A stretch of DNA of 64,000 bases from Drosophila pseudoobscura. Lineage: Eukaryota; Arthropoda; Insecta; Diptera; Drosophilidae. Position 1 is the stretch's first letter. Each line of letters begins with the position of its first letter. The stretch spans positions 18,538,001 through 18,602,000 of the forward strand of contig NC_046679.1 in NCBI RefSeq assembly GCF_009870125.1, written 5' to 3'. Shown here piece after piece: positions 11,691 to 22,518 of the stretch. Below the pieces are notes generated by a model. That model saw only the letters and a list, made by a program, of their open reading frames with translations. It was not told the origin of the DNA and ran no database searches. Both the position numbers and the translations under genes were made by a program.

Positions 11691-13427
11691 TTAACAGGTG
11701 GTTTCTAGCAAAGTATCGGGCTTATGAGTACTTGAAAAGATTTTTACTTGTTTGGGCGAAAGTTTTAAAGATATTAAGTCTTTATGGCAACTCGCATGTT
11801 GCTCCGAAATATGTTTCTTCCCGTAAAATATTTCTGGCGTGTTTATTTCAATTGGAAGGTTTTCTTGATCAAACACTTTTTCAGAAACAGGGATATTACG
11901 TATGTCAAAATCGCTAATTGACAACGGAACCATTGCTTGTAATGACGGCTTACAAATTTGTTCTGATAGTCTACGAATATTTAAGGGTAACTCTTCTTTA
12001 AATTTGGTAGAGATTGATGAAAAGCTATGTCTAGATTGCAAATTTTCTGCGTGAATTTTTAATTTTTCTTGATTATTTCGACAACAAAAATTAACATAAT
12101 TTTCATTTATAGTTTTACTGGGGTTGTTTGATAGCGGATTCGAAATATCCGTTAATTTATTCAGAATAAAACTTCTAGATTTTGTGCGAGAATTTGTATT
12201 TAATTTATATGAAGGTTGACCGTTTTGTGAAGAAAATGTGGCAAACAGCAGCCCAGACTTATCTAAAACAATGTGATTATCATTAGCGTTTTTAATATAA
12301 TTCAATGTTTGTTGCATACAATGTTTTTTTTTAATTGTTTCCGAAAAAGGTTTGTTTTTAGTGTTATCTTGACAGATATATTCTGGTTGAAACCGTGAAA
12401 ATTCTATTGGGCAGTCCGTTTGACGTTTGACCCAAGGATCGATATTTTGAAATACGTGCAAATGTTTTTCTTCCGTAGAGGAAATGGTATGGTTGATTTC
12501 GCTTTTTCTAATCCATGGATTTGAAGGATACAGCAAACAGCCAGTACTTCTTTGCTTGGTATGTTGATCATGATACAAATCATATACAAAATTAGCTTTG
12601 TCCATTTCTATATTATTTGGAGAAGTTTGCTCGGATTTGCTAATTTTTCGAGAAACATGACGTTTTAATTGATTGTCTGGCTTTACTAAAAATGGGGTTA
12701 TCACTTGAGAGCCTCCGTACTTAAAGGAATTGATATCGTTTTCCTCAGAAATTATCACGGCATGTTGAAAGTTATTTTTTTTATTAGACTGCGTTTTGGA
12801 ATTTAGTCCTGATTTTTCCTTTCCAAGCCCACTTTTTGATTGATAACATACCTGTGTTGACTCATCCGTAGCTTTTTTTATGATATTATATTTCGTGGGA
12901 CATATTTGGGATACATTAGAGTCTTGAAATTTGGCACTGCTTGCACCGAGATTTTCTGCAGTATAAGGTTCTAAATTGGTTTTAAAAATGTCTCCTTCTT
13001 TTGATTCGGACCCATTTGAATTAACTGATTTCTCACAGCTGCACATTACGGATGATATAGATGAAACTTGATTGACTGCGTAGAGGGATCCGCTTGAAAT
13101 AGCTCCCTTCACGTCATTGGTATCGATTTTTTGGGACACTTTGTTATTTAAATATCGATCGGATAGTTGAGTATGTTGACTATTTATATATAAATTTGCA
13201 TTCATCGGTAAATGTGGAAATGGAACAGGAAGTGTCGGAGAAATATTTGATTGTTGTTTTAATCGAGAAATCAAAATTCCATTTGATTTCATACCGTTAA
13301 TTGGCTGACTGTCATCTTTTTTAGATTGTTTTTGGTATCCATTTACGCATGATTCAGTTGAAAATTCGGTCTTCGATAGCTCGGGTGACAATGTTTGGGC
13401 TGCATGTGAAGAGCCCGACTGTTTTTG
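11691..13427 (-). CDS. Uncharacterised disordered protein, last exon (578 residues visible)
   Basis: A single long open frame of 578 codons ends at TAA (11691-11693). No ATG opens it: the frame is closed by a stop at the TTTCTTTAG just upstream, which is also a good splice acceptor giving phase 0 at 13427. So this is probably the last exon of a gene whose earlier exons lie above 13.43 kb. The protein is rich in Ser, Asn, Lys and Gln with no membrane span, signal peptide or known fold that I can see. Notable pieces are a repeated aromatic motif (SNPWIRK and later IDPWVKR, about 40 residues apart), a short Cys pair (VMCSCEKS) and a basic tract (LKRHVSRKISK). Codon use is AT-rich like its neighbours. 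An open frame this long in such AT-rich DNA is strong evidence for coding. I do not recognise the family. Confidence 0.7.
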   Translation of the reverse strand, partial: QKQSGSSHAAQTLSPELSKTEFSTESCVNGYQKQSKKDDSQPINGMKSNGILISRLKQQSNISPTLPVPFPHLPMNANLYINSQHTQLSDRYLNNKVSQKIDTNDVKGAISSGSLYAVNQVSSISSVMCSCEKSVNSNGSESKEGDIFKTNLEPYTAENLGASSAKFQDSNVSQICPTKYNIIKKATDESTQVCYQSKSGLGKEKSGLNSKTQSNKKNNFQHAVIISEENDINSFKYGGSQVITPFLVKPDNQLKRHVSRKISKSEQTSPNNIEMDKANFVYDLYHDQHTKQRSTGCLLYPSNPWIRKSEINHTISSTEEKHLHVFQNIDPWVKRQTDCPIEFSRFQPEYICQDNTKNKPFSETIKKKHCMQQTLNYIKNANDNHIVLDKSGLLFATFSSQNGQPSYKLNTNSRTKSRSFILNKLTDISNPLSNNPSKTINENYVNFCCRNNQEKLKIHAENLQSRHSFSSISTKFKEELPLNIRRLSEQICKPSLQAMVPLSISDFDIRNIPVSEKVFDQENLPIEINTPEIFYGKKHISEQHASCHKDLISLKLSPKQVKIFSSTHKPDTLLETTC

Positions 13428-13990
13428 CTAAAGAAACTTTTGTTGATGAGCTTTAACAGAACTCTGGCTGGAATTTGGGGCACCTATAAATAAAACCGAA
13501 CATACTTATTAAATACATACTGCATATGCGCATACATACATATACTCAGAAAGATCTTAATCTACAATTAGTACATTATCGCAATAGAAGTACTATAAAT
13601 ATTTACCAATTGTAAAATACATTTTTTAGGAACAAAAATTCACTCTATTGAGTTGCCATCTCTTAAATAACGATATTTCCACTAATGAAAAATATTAGAC
13701 GTTTTGTAAAATGTTTTAAGTTACTTTGTTCATTTTTGAACACTATTTTTAAAACATCTAAATTATTTATAAAGATCACAACGTTCCTTAAATTTTTTGT
13801 ATACCATTTGATGATACGTTTTGGGTTTTCCCATGATTTAATGCCAATTTTCATAAAAAGATTCTTTTTATAAAAAACTAACCATTAACATTTTTTAGGT
13901 GTCTTTCGAACAAGCCAAGACTTAGAAGACTCTTCAATAAAATTTAAGCACATTTAAAAAAAAAAAAAGTTACTTGTCAAAAAAGTGAAG
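13428..13990. other. Upstream region of the minus-strand gene; no clear exon
   Basis: A possible acceptor TTTATTTATAG lies at about 13483 on the minus strand, and a short minus frame (13663-13854) is open, but neither gives a convincing splice chain to the 11.7-13.4 kb exon. The remainder is AT-rich. Confidence 0.4.
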
Positions 13991-13994
13991 CTCG

Positions 13995-14600
13995 ATTTTG
14001 ATCTTAGACCTCTGGCTTGGATATGGTCATTCGATTGTGCGTTTTTAGTTTTCTCGTATCTTCAATATTGCGGATGCCACAGATTTTCGTCCTTTGTGGG
14101 AGCGGAAGGCGGTGGGGCGAAATATTGAAACAAACTTGACAAGGTCCGATATCACAGGAGTGTGGATACCAAATTTGGTTGCTCTAGCTCTTATAGTCTC
14201 TGAGATCTAGGAACTCACTTTTTGCAATAGGCAAAGCCGACCTGTGTGTTAGATAAAGACAGAGCGACAGAGAATGAAATTGTTTTCTTGATTCTGGCTA
14301 TAATAATGATACGATCTGGTTCAGACCCTGCAGTCTAGAAGATATGTATAGTCATTTTATACGATTCTGCGTTTTTTTTCTTTTCTCGTATCTTTAAAAT
14401 TGTGTTTGTCACAGATTTTCGTCTTTTGTGGGGCCGGAAGTGGGGGGGGGGGGGGGGAAGTTTTTAAATATACTTGTAACAGTGACACAGAGGTCAGGAT
14501 ATAAAATGTCGTTGCTCTAGCTCTTATAGTCTTTGAGCACTAGGCGCTCATAGGGACGGAAGGACAGACAGACATGGCTCTATCGACTGGGCTAAATCAG
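13995..14600 (+). repeat. Dispersed repeat, internal and right part
   Basis: The modules CACAGATTTTCGTCCTTTGT, CACAGGAGTGTGGATACC and GTCGTTGCTCTAGCTC follow the same order as in the 5988-7079 copy. It ends near the GGACAGACAGAC tract with no terminal motif. A run of 16 G (14442-14457) replaces the usual mixed G-rich stretch. Confidence 0.8.
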
Positions 14601-15397
14601 CTGTCTTATAGGTACGTGTTTCAGATATCCTCATCAGCTCGTGTTTTTTTCCTTTGGGAACAAACCAAATCTGTTGCTAAAGAGTGCACCCTCAAGTCTT
14701 ACTGCTCGCTCTACGTTACGAATCTGGATTGTGCTAATTCTCTCCACTGTCGTACGGCTACCCACTATGCCTCAGTCATACTCAAAAGCCGTCTTGGCGC
14801 TCCTTCTGTGTGGCGACCGACTCTATTTTAGTCAGTCGGCATACTTGATCTCCCAAGTTCGATACATATGTATGCTGGTAACCAATTGACGCTTCAAAAG
14901 TACGTTTTCTCGAAGCTGTGGGTATGTTACTGACGCGAAAAATATACGAGTATAAACCAATGTTTGCGGCAGACTGTATATTGTGTCAAAATTTGATCTC
15001 AATCCAACATAACATTTGTATATGTTTCAATAAAATTGAACTTTTGAATTAAGACGTTTCATTCCTTTTCAGTGAACAAAATACATTTAGTTGAACTCAA
15101 TTTGTTCGGACGGACATCAATATTTTGTTGTCTTTGTAAGCTTTGTACAATTTATATTATACCCCATATAATGGATTAATTAATAATTTAAGCATTTATT
15201 TTGTATTACAAACCATCATTTTCTATCCGTATTGTATTTGTTGCCAATGATTTTCTAGTTGATTCTTTTTCTGTAGCAGCTAAGGTATTAAGGTCTTTTG
15301 GACTTGGGGACAAACTTGCTTCGACTGGATTTAAATTAGATACAACTGCTGTAGTGTCGCCAACAACAACACCTCCATCGACATTGCTCTTTAATTG
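14600..15397. other. Spacer downstream of ABHD17
   Basis: A GC-richer stretch at 14570-14890 has overlapping open frames but no family resemblance. From about 14900 it is AT-rich. An AATAAA on the minus strand near 15200 could serve ABHD17. Confidence 0.4.
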
Positions 15398-18113
15398 TCA
15401 TTTGATAAGTTCCACCGAAAGAAATTTCCTTAGTCGTTCGTAGTATTGAGGATGCAATTCAACATCATTATGTCCAGCGCCCTGAAATGAAGAAATATTA
15501 TATTAAAACAATCGTCAATGAGACAAATTTTTGTTGTTTTGTTTTTAAGTTAAGATTACTTTTTTGATTACACTACTAATAATTGATTAAAGTGTCCGAG
15601 TTAAACAAAGTTCAATTTGTTATAGATATATCAATACGACATATTATTTCCTTGACTATAAATTTAATTTACAAAGTTTTCACGACTGATGGCGTATCTC
15701 GAGTCGCCTTGATCAGGATGGCTACAGGTGTTAGCCGAAGGGCACTTGCAAAATTATGCCTATTGCCTGTAAGAGATGAGCTGAAAGCACGGATCCTTCC
15801 AAGGGAGAAGAATGTTCGGGCGAAGCCCGAATGTAAATTTAGTACCATCTTTCTACTGCTTATCAATTCACCAATGACCATTTTGGTCATTGTATTAAGC
15901 TAAGGTAACGTAAGCTTATCTTTGCCTTTGCTCGCTCAGCGCCATGCTCTCATCTCATCATCTCTTCTTTTTATCTTTTTATTCCTATGCTGTCGCTACG
16001 CCGTCTATATTTTAATACACTGCCCTTGAATTGCACGTTAATCATTAACCATTCGAGTTGACATTTTAGGGGATGAGCTATACTTTTATATTCTAAGTAA
16101 CAGCACAAATTCAATCCGATCAGAGCGATATAAAGTATAGCTGCCATTGGAACCATTGGCCAAATATCTTATTTTTCAACTTTAAGCTCACGTCGACACC
16201 TCTAAACGTTGTCGAATCGGTCTAAGACTTTATAATTTATTGTTGTAAATCAAAAGGAAATTTTTTAGACCCTGGGGCGTTTGAAAACTTTACTTTTATA
16301 AATAAACGGAACCCTAATGTACATATTATATACTAAAAATATACTATATAAATTTACCCTTATCTTTCATTGACAATATACATAGTTTTAATGGGCCAAT
16401 GAAGTGGGAAAATCTAGCGGAATATAAGCAAGTCACCCGATACTCAGTCAGAATGGCTCCCCTCCGACAGAGGACGCATACGAGGGTGTGAGTCTTGCAA
16501 TCGTAAGTAACGCAGTCAGCAAATACAAATTGTATATATAATTTAGTGTAAAAATAAACTTTTTTTATAAAAAATGAATTTTTGCCCAGTGTGCAATAGG
16601 ACCACGCCAGAAAGGTCCGCACACTGTTGCCGAAAGCATATCAGAAAAAAACAAACGCTGCACCGGTGCAAGTGCGCAGGGGACATTACTGACATACATA
16701 TGTAGCGGGGCTGAAAACTTTAAAATCACGGACAGATCAGCTCAGCTTTGTTTGATCGACCAAGCATACTTGCATTTATCAACAAACTGATTGCTGATAT
16801 CATATGATATAGTATTCCGATTTTCACAAACTGTTTTAGGTAATTACACAAAGGGGAATTTTTTTGAAAGAATACAGATACATACAGATGTCCGATTTAA
16901 ATGATTGGAAAAATCATGAAGGAAACCTATGCTACAGTGCTAGAGTACGCATCTTATGCGATGGGTGCCCCAATTACTCAAAATCGACATGAGAAAATGT
17001 ATTAAATATTTGGAAGGGGAATTAAAATCGGAAAAATGTTGGACCAAAAAAATTGGGACACAAAAAGTTAAAAAAAAATTAAGATTTGTGTCTAAGCAGT
17101 CAAACTAGAAAAGTGTATTCACTTATCGATGTAAAACCATGGACAGATAGATATATATTTATTAATATTGCAGCTGAACCGAATTTAAATAAATATTTAT
17201 TAATAAATTACCTCAACCCAAAATGGTTCCACAGTCTTTGGGCAACGCTCGTAGATACCGATTCCATGAGAAAAGTCAATGACCTCGTCATCAGTTCCAT
17301 GAATAACAAGAACGGGAGCCTTAACTTTAGCAACTTTATCAATACTGTTTAAAAATGAGATACGATCATTTTGAATTTCAAAAGTCAATTTAAAGTTCTT
17401 ACCTAGGGAAAGCGTCAAAAAACCATGTTCTCTTTGTGTTTCTAAAGACGACTCTCAGGCCAGACATTAATGGCGAATGAAGTATCACAGCCCCAACTTC
17501 GTGCCGCGAAGCCAAATCAACAGTTGGAACAGTTCCTATGCTTTGACCATATAAAATTATTGTCTCTGGGCTAATATTGAACCTTTAAATACATAACCGT
17601 AGTTGACGTCAATATGTACCAATTATGGTTCGGCAAGGTAAGAACTTACCTATTTCGCATTGCTTGCCAAGCAGCTTCGATATCTGCATATAAATTCTTT
17701 TCAGAGGGCTTTCCTCCACTCATGCCATAGCCCGAATAGTCGTACCCAAATATATTGCAATTAATTTGTGACCCAAGGGTGAGATAAAAGCTACTCATCT
17801 GCCCCAAATCAACCGCGTTTCCATGCGAAAACAATAAAGTGTATTTTGCATTCTTGCTACACCGGACATATATGCATGTAATCAAGTTGCCACGCGACGT
17901 CCGAGTAAAAAAAGCTTCTACTTTCGATTTTTCTCGTTCAGAATATTGCCATTCGGCGCGGTCAAAGAGTTGTAAATTGTATCTAATATTTGTGTCATCA
18001 GCTGGAGTTAATTTATAAGTCGGTTCCGGAGGCTGGAAAGCAAGTTTGGCCGCTATCGGTCCAGGACAGGGTGGACAGCAGAACATGCAGCACAGCTCAC
18101 TTATACTGAACAT
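15398..18113 (-). CDS. ABHD17: ABHD17-type depalmitoylase (alpha/beta hydrolase), complete
   Basis: Four exons in transcript order, 17650-18113, 17403-17582, 17212-17344 and 15398-15481, join in phase to 286 residues, the family's usual size. ABHD17 proteins are membrane-bound thioesterases that remove palmitate from Ras and synaptic scaffold proteins. Visible features: an N-terminal Cys cluster for acylation ([13 protein letters not shown]), [16 protein letters not shown] with the oxyanion region, the nucleophile in GQSIG (Ser169), the acid in [12 protein letters not shown] (Asp234), and the base in GAGHND (His263). The start is the first Met, as in animal homologues. The last intron is 1.73 kb and contains repeat copies. 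The D. melanogaster counterpart is probably CG33096, but I give that from memory. Confidence 0.93.
15980..16310 (+). repeat. Second dispersed repeat family, copy 1
   Basis: CAATCCGATCAGAGCG, TATAGCTGCCATTGGAACCA, TTGGCCAAATATC, CACCTCTAAACGTTGTCGAA and TTTTTTAGACCCTG occur in the same order and spacing at 38.5-38.7 kb. It lies within the last ABHD17 intron. The TATAGCTGCCAT core resembles Helitron/INE-1-type fly repeats; that name is an inference. Confidence 0.75.
16574..16705 (+). CDS. Possible 43-residue Cys/His-rich ORF
   Basis: A short frame starts [19 protein letters not shown] and continues with His and Cys residues ([15 protein letters not shown]), giving two possible zinc-binding knuckles. 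It lies inside the last ABHD17 intron, on the opposite strand, among repeat copies. It may be a piece of a transposon protein with a zinc finger, or chance. There is no promoter evidence. Confidence 0.25.
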   Translation: MNFCPVCNRTTPERSAHCCRKHIRKKQTLHRCKCAGDITDIHM

Positions 18114-18438
18114 GCTAAAAACCTAATGCCTCTCAATGGAATGCAACTGTTGTTTTTTTTTTAATAATGCACGGTTACTATCAACAAAAGGCAAACGAAA
18201 AAAATACAAATATAGTTAGATTTTTCTGTTGGCAAGTTTTAAAATCACTACAGAAAAATTTACGCCACAAAGATTAAATTTAAATTTCGAGTGCAAGATT
18301 CACCATAATAAAAAATAAAGTATTATCAATCGCTAAAACGCTACACACTCACATTTACAAAATGCCAATAGAGACAAGAACGCAACCACAACTATAATGT
18401 GAACAAAACATCATAGAAAATACTCTCTTAGTATTTAA

Positions 18439-18448
18439 AGTGTGACCG
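18439..18448 (-). promoter_or_regulatory. Ohler motif 1 (M1BP site), likely ABHD17 core promoter
   Basis: Read on the minus strand the sequence is CGGTCACACT, matching the Drosophila core-promoter motif 1 consensus YGGTCACACTR in transcription orientation. It lies about 330 bases upstream of the ABHD17 start codon. The motif is typical of constitutively expressed fly genes. Confidence 0.55.
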
Positions 18449-18449
18449 C

Positions 18450-19660
18450 ATATCTTACGGGAGAATAAGTATAAAAAAACTCTTTTGGGTATTCCTTACG
18501 AAGGTTTAGATTTGCTTTAGATAAGCATTGGATTTTATTAATCAGGGGTTTTAAGCTGTTGCATGCACTTATTCAATCTCACCAGTCAGTGAAGAATAGC
18601 ATACGAAAGTGGCAACTTTTAGTGATTTTCATGCATGAATTCAGGCATTAGATGGAGCGTAATAGCCCTTTCCCACACAACACATCTATGGGGTAAGGAA
18701 AGCTTATTTGACAGGTGGGAAACCTCTATTCCCACTGGCACCACCCACAATATACCATCATTTCAAAAAAATTGCTGATATTTGAAATACATAAATTGGA
18801 TATTTTATTGGCTATAATAAAACTATATATATGAGTAACCTATATCATTACGCTTTGGACTCCCTTAAAAATTGCAGCAGATCTGTTTGGAAGTTGGTTT
18901 GGCCTGTCTGCTCGCAATTTACTGGGAATGTCTTAATTGGTTTTCTGCTGCTCCTTCTGGACTTCCAGCATTTTCCGACCAATCTACAGAAGGTTGTCCA
19001 GTTTTGTTTGATTTGGTGGGGCGCCTTGGCCGCAGAAAGCATGCTAGGGCTTCATTGCTTCATTACAGGCTCCCCGCAAATCCGACTTGTTATGCAAAAT
19101 TTTCCATTTCCGCACTCCCTTCAACCTGCGTGTATTTGTTTTTTATATGGATCCAAAATAATAAAAAAGTACGGAAATACATACATTTATCTATTAAACT
19201 CACCATAACCAGTTTTTGTTCTCCATTTTATATTGTTTATGGTGAATTTTTGCCTTGAACGATCTGAAATTTAAAATGTCTAAGCGCGAATTAGTTTTTA
19301 TTGACATATATTTTTTTTCAGCGTTGCATTTAAAAACTACATATATGCTATTTATCGCATATAAACGTGCGGTATAGGAATATCCTCGATGGATAGTGGC
19401 AATCTTTTTCTAAACGTTAAAACCTTTCGGACCATTACAAAAATTCATGATGGATGGTCGCCAGTGAGAATAGGCTATAAGAATAGTACACTCCATATGA
19501 TACATTGCTTTTGGTTTGTATAGATATGACGTAGAATTTAAGCATGAATAACCATTGGCACTAGTTATTTGTTATAGGCTGTTCACACTGCTGCTACTTT
19601 ATGCGTTTTTGCGCCTTGCAGCAGACGCAAGATTTTTTTATCCATATGAAAATCATAGGG
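18450..19660. other. Spacer upstream of ABHD17
   Basis: No gene is recognised. About 18860-19100 is GC-richer and open in several frames on both strands, none of which matches a family I know; it may be an old transposon piece. The rest is AT-rich. Confidence 0.4.
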
Positions 19661-19679
19661 ACCATGTTGGTACAAAGAG

Positions 19680-20375
19680 TGCCGTTTTTTCGAACGCAGG
19701 TGCATCTACTCAAAATATTCGAATACCATGCAATCCTGCGGCTGCTCTACCTGCTGGTGAGGTGTCGGGAGATAAGTTGGCATCGACTAGCACCCTAGCC
19801 AAAACATACACATACGCCGAAAGCAGTAGTGCTGGTGATGTCGAACCTCGGCTCAGACGCGCCGAAGAAGAAGAAAGAAAGAAGAGCCCTTCAGCTAAAG
19901 ATACAACACTCGCAGGAGCTTCCTGGGCCACTAGACCAAGGGCGAGAGTCTGGGTGTCCGCCTCTATAAATGAGCCTGATCGCATCCTAAAAATGCTGCA
20001 GCGATGTAACCCCCACCTTCCAACATCGGACTGGAAGGTGATCAAAGTGGCCCTTCAAACCAGGCGACCAGTGGTCGTCCTCAATTAGGAGTCGCTGGCC
20101 TCGATTGAAGCTGCCAAAGGCGTGCTTAACTTCAGGTTCAGCTCTGTGACCACAAAGGTCTATACGTTGGGCGTTGCCTCGGAAATCGAAACACCCGACG
20201 ATGAGACGGAGACAGACCTGGAAGGTTACTCCACCGTCAGCACGATTAAACGTGAGTCCGAGGCGATGTGTCACGACGAGGAAGTAGAAGACGACCCAGA
20301 CGCCAACATTACAGTGGTAGAGAACTTTAAGGATGTTTATAATGTCCAGAATATCGACTGCACAGAATATCGAGG
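19680..20375 (+). pseudogene. Transposon-derived ORF resembling DUF4780 proteins, one in-frame stop
   Basis: One frame runs from about 19555 through 20469, broken only by a TAG at 20086. The recognisable part has DRILKMLQRCNPHLPTSDWK, then VVVLN, the stop, and ESLASIEAAKGVLNF, followed by an acidic Glu/Asp-rich tail. This arrangement (a W-K-V core, an E-S-L helix, then an acidic end) recalls DUF4780-type proteins found with fly retroelements. The segment is much more GC-rich than its surroundings, a sign of a transposon insert. It runs straight into a reversed dispersed repeat near 20.4 kb. Confidence 0.5.
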
Positions 20376-20419
20376 GCACAGTATATCGAAGGCACAGTAT
20401 ATCGAGGGCACAGAATATC

Positions 20420-21165
20420 GATTGAGTCGATTGAGCCCTGTCTGTCTGTCCGTCCCTATCAGCTCCTAGTGCTCAAAGACTATAAGAGGTAGAGCAACGA
20501 CGTTTTTATCCGGACTTCTGTGATATGTAACTGCTATAAGAATATTTCAAAACTTTGCCCCCTCTGTGGCATCCACAAATTCGACGATACGAGAAAACTA
20601 AAAACGCAGAATCGTAGAGGATGACTATATGTTTTAGAGTGTAAAATCTGAACCAGATCGTATAATTTATATAGCCAGAATCAAAAAAACAATTTCATTC
20701 TCTCTCGCTCTGTCTCTCTCTAACATACAGGTTTCATGGTCGGTTTTGCCAATTGCAAAATATGAGTTCAAGGATCTCAGAACCTATAAGAGCCAGAGCA
20801 ACCAAATTTGGTATCCACACTCCTGTGATATCGGACCTTGACCGTTTTGGGCCAAAATTTCGCCACACTCCCTTCCGCCCCCGCAAAGGACGAAAATCTG
20901 GGGCATCCACAAATCTCAGAGACTATTAAGGCTAGAGTAACCAAATTTGGTATCCCCCTCCTTTTAGATCTCACTATAAAACGTATATCTCAAAATTTCT
21001 CCCCACCCCTTTCCGCCCTCTCAAAGAACAAAAATCTGTTGCATCCACAATATTTCAGATTCGAGAATACTAAAAAAGCAGAATCATAGATAATTACCAT
21101 ATCTATCAGGTTGACGAATCTGCATCAGATCGGATCATTTTTTTAGCCAAAAGGAACAAATTAGT
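20420..21165 (-). repeat. Dispersed repeat, reversed, internal part
   Basis: GTCTGTCTGTCCGTCCCTAT, TAGAGCAACGACG, CCACACTCCTGTGATATCGG, CGCCCCCGCAAAGGACGAAA and CAGATCGGATCAT follow the order of the 5988-7079 copy read backwards. The left terminal TATACCCG end is missing. Confidence 0.85.
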
Positions 21166-21185
21166 TTGCAGTGGCTATACGCTCA

Positions 21186-21238
21186 GACTGATTTAGAGTT
21201 AGAGTTAGAGTTAGTTAGAGTTAGATTTAGAGTTGAAG
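21186..21238 (+). repeat. TTAGAG hexamer array
   Basis: About nine imperfect GAGTTA/TTAGAG units stand directly at the end of the reversed dispersed repeat. It is a simple-sequence expansion with no sign of function. Confidence 0.8.
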
Positions 21239-21599
21239 TCTCCGCAGCGTTGGAACTTAACTTAGCCTACGTACTTTCACTGTACCACATCCATCAAAAT
21301 CAAGCCCAACGTACTTGTGAGGATCAAGATGCACTTCAATTAAATATTCTTTAATATTGGCGGCTATAGTTTCTGCATTCAAAGCAGCACGTCTATAAAG
21401 AAACCATTTTAACATTTTATTGTATGAATGTATCGTGCCATAATTATAACTCCCTCTGTCATTCCTTATCCCCTCATCTGTCGCTTAGACTAAATACATG
21501 CAATATTTTTAATCACTTAAATTCCACTAACGTTTAACTTCTCTTTTTTCCTCCTTTTTTCATAAAAATATATTGACAAATATTCTGCATCCATATTCA

Positions 21600-21972
21600 G
21601 GGAAAAACATGCCCCTGAGATGTGTGGGTCTTTCAACAGGACAATGACCCATAGCAACTCAAAACTAGTCAAGTCTTGGTATACGAAGAACAGGGTAAAC
21701 GGTATGAATTGGCCAAGTCAGTCGCCAGCCCAATTAAGAACCTATGGTGAGACTTGAAACGTCAAATTGGTACGTTTTCGATACGTTTCGAAATGCCTAG
21801 GAGTTGTGGGGAATTTGTAGAAAAAACGTGGTATGAGATTCCAGTAGAAACTTGCTGCAAACTTATTGCTACTACACCAAAAAGAAACGCGACAGTGAAA
21901 CAAAATAAGCGTGACTTTACCGGATACTATCAGAGGATTGCCAATAATAAGAGAAAATGGTTTTTTTTTTAA
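21600..21972 (+). pseudogene. Tc1-like transposase, 3' remnant
   Basis: Across shifting frames the segment has QQDNDP-like, then MNWPSQSPA, then IKNLW, then DLKRQIGTF, and a long last stretch FVEKTWYEIPVETCCKLI and KRNATVKQNKRDFTGYY. This is the order at the C-terminal end of Tc1-type transposases (DDE acidic residue, NWPxxSPDLNPIENLW, W-x-x-I-P helix). At least two frameshifts and lost residues show it is dead. Confidence 0.75.
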
Positions 21973-22518
21973 TGAAAAATGCTCATGTTAAATATTTGTA
22001 TAATCTACTCTAGGTTACAAAATTAAGAGTGAATTGAATTTTTTTTTTATGTTTATTAAAAAAGTTGTACGAGACGTGATCGAAAGCTCATAAGCGTTTA
22101 CTTGTTATTTTGACCAGTGATGTATATAGAAATTAGTGTTTTTAGCATAGCTCTGGTTCCGCTCTGGCGGTCCTCAATTTGGACAGACATGTGTTAAGGA
22201 CTGTTGACGCTGATCAATGCACCGATCACAGAACAATGGCATTTCGTTTTGAGAAAATGTATTTCAATTACATATAAAAAACTAGACTACATTTAATAAT
22301 TGTTTTATTTTCTATTATAAGAGCATTTATTCAGTCCCTGAGCGGATCCTTATTATTAATAGGATACATAATTTAGTGATAACGGATATACAATAAAAAA
22401 TATCTTAATCCGAGTTTTCTATTAGTAATTTAATGTCATATGTTTTAAATTCTATACGATACTTGAAATATAGGATGATTTTTGTATCAAAATGCTGTTA
22501 AGGAGCCATAATAATACT
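21973..22518. other. Spacer downstream of fd96Cb
   Basis: AT-rich sequence without an open frame or a repeat I can name. It probably holds the 3' untranslated region of fd96Cb. Confidence 0.45.

Noticed and set aside
18831..19258. Overlapping plus-strand ORFs of 125 and 128 residues
   Set aside because: Open in two frames and also on the other strand, with no motif; treated as an unidentified GC-richer remnant.
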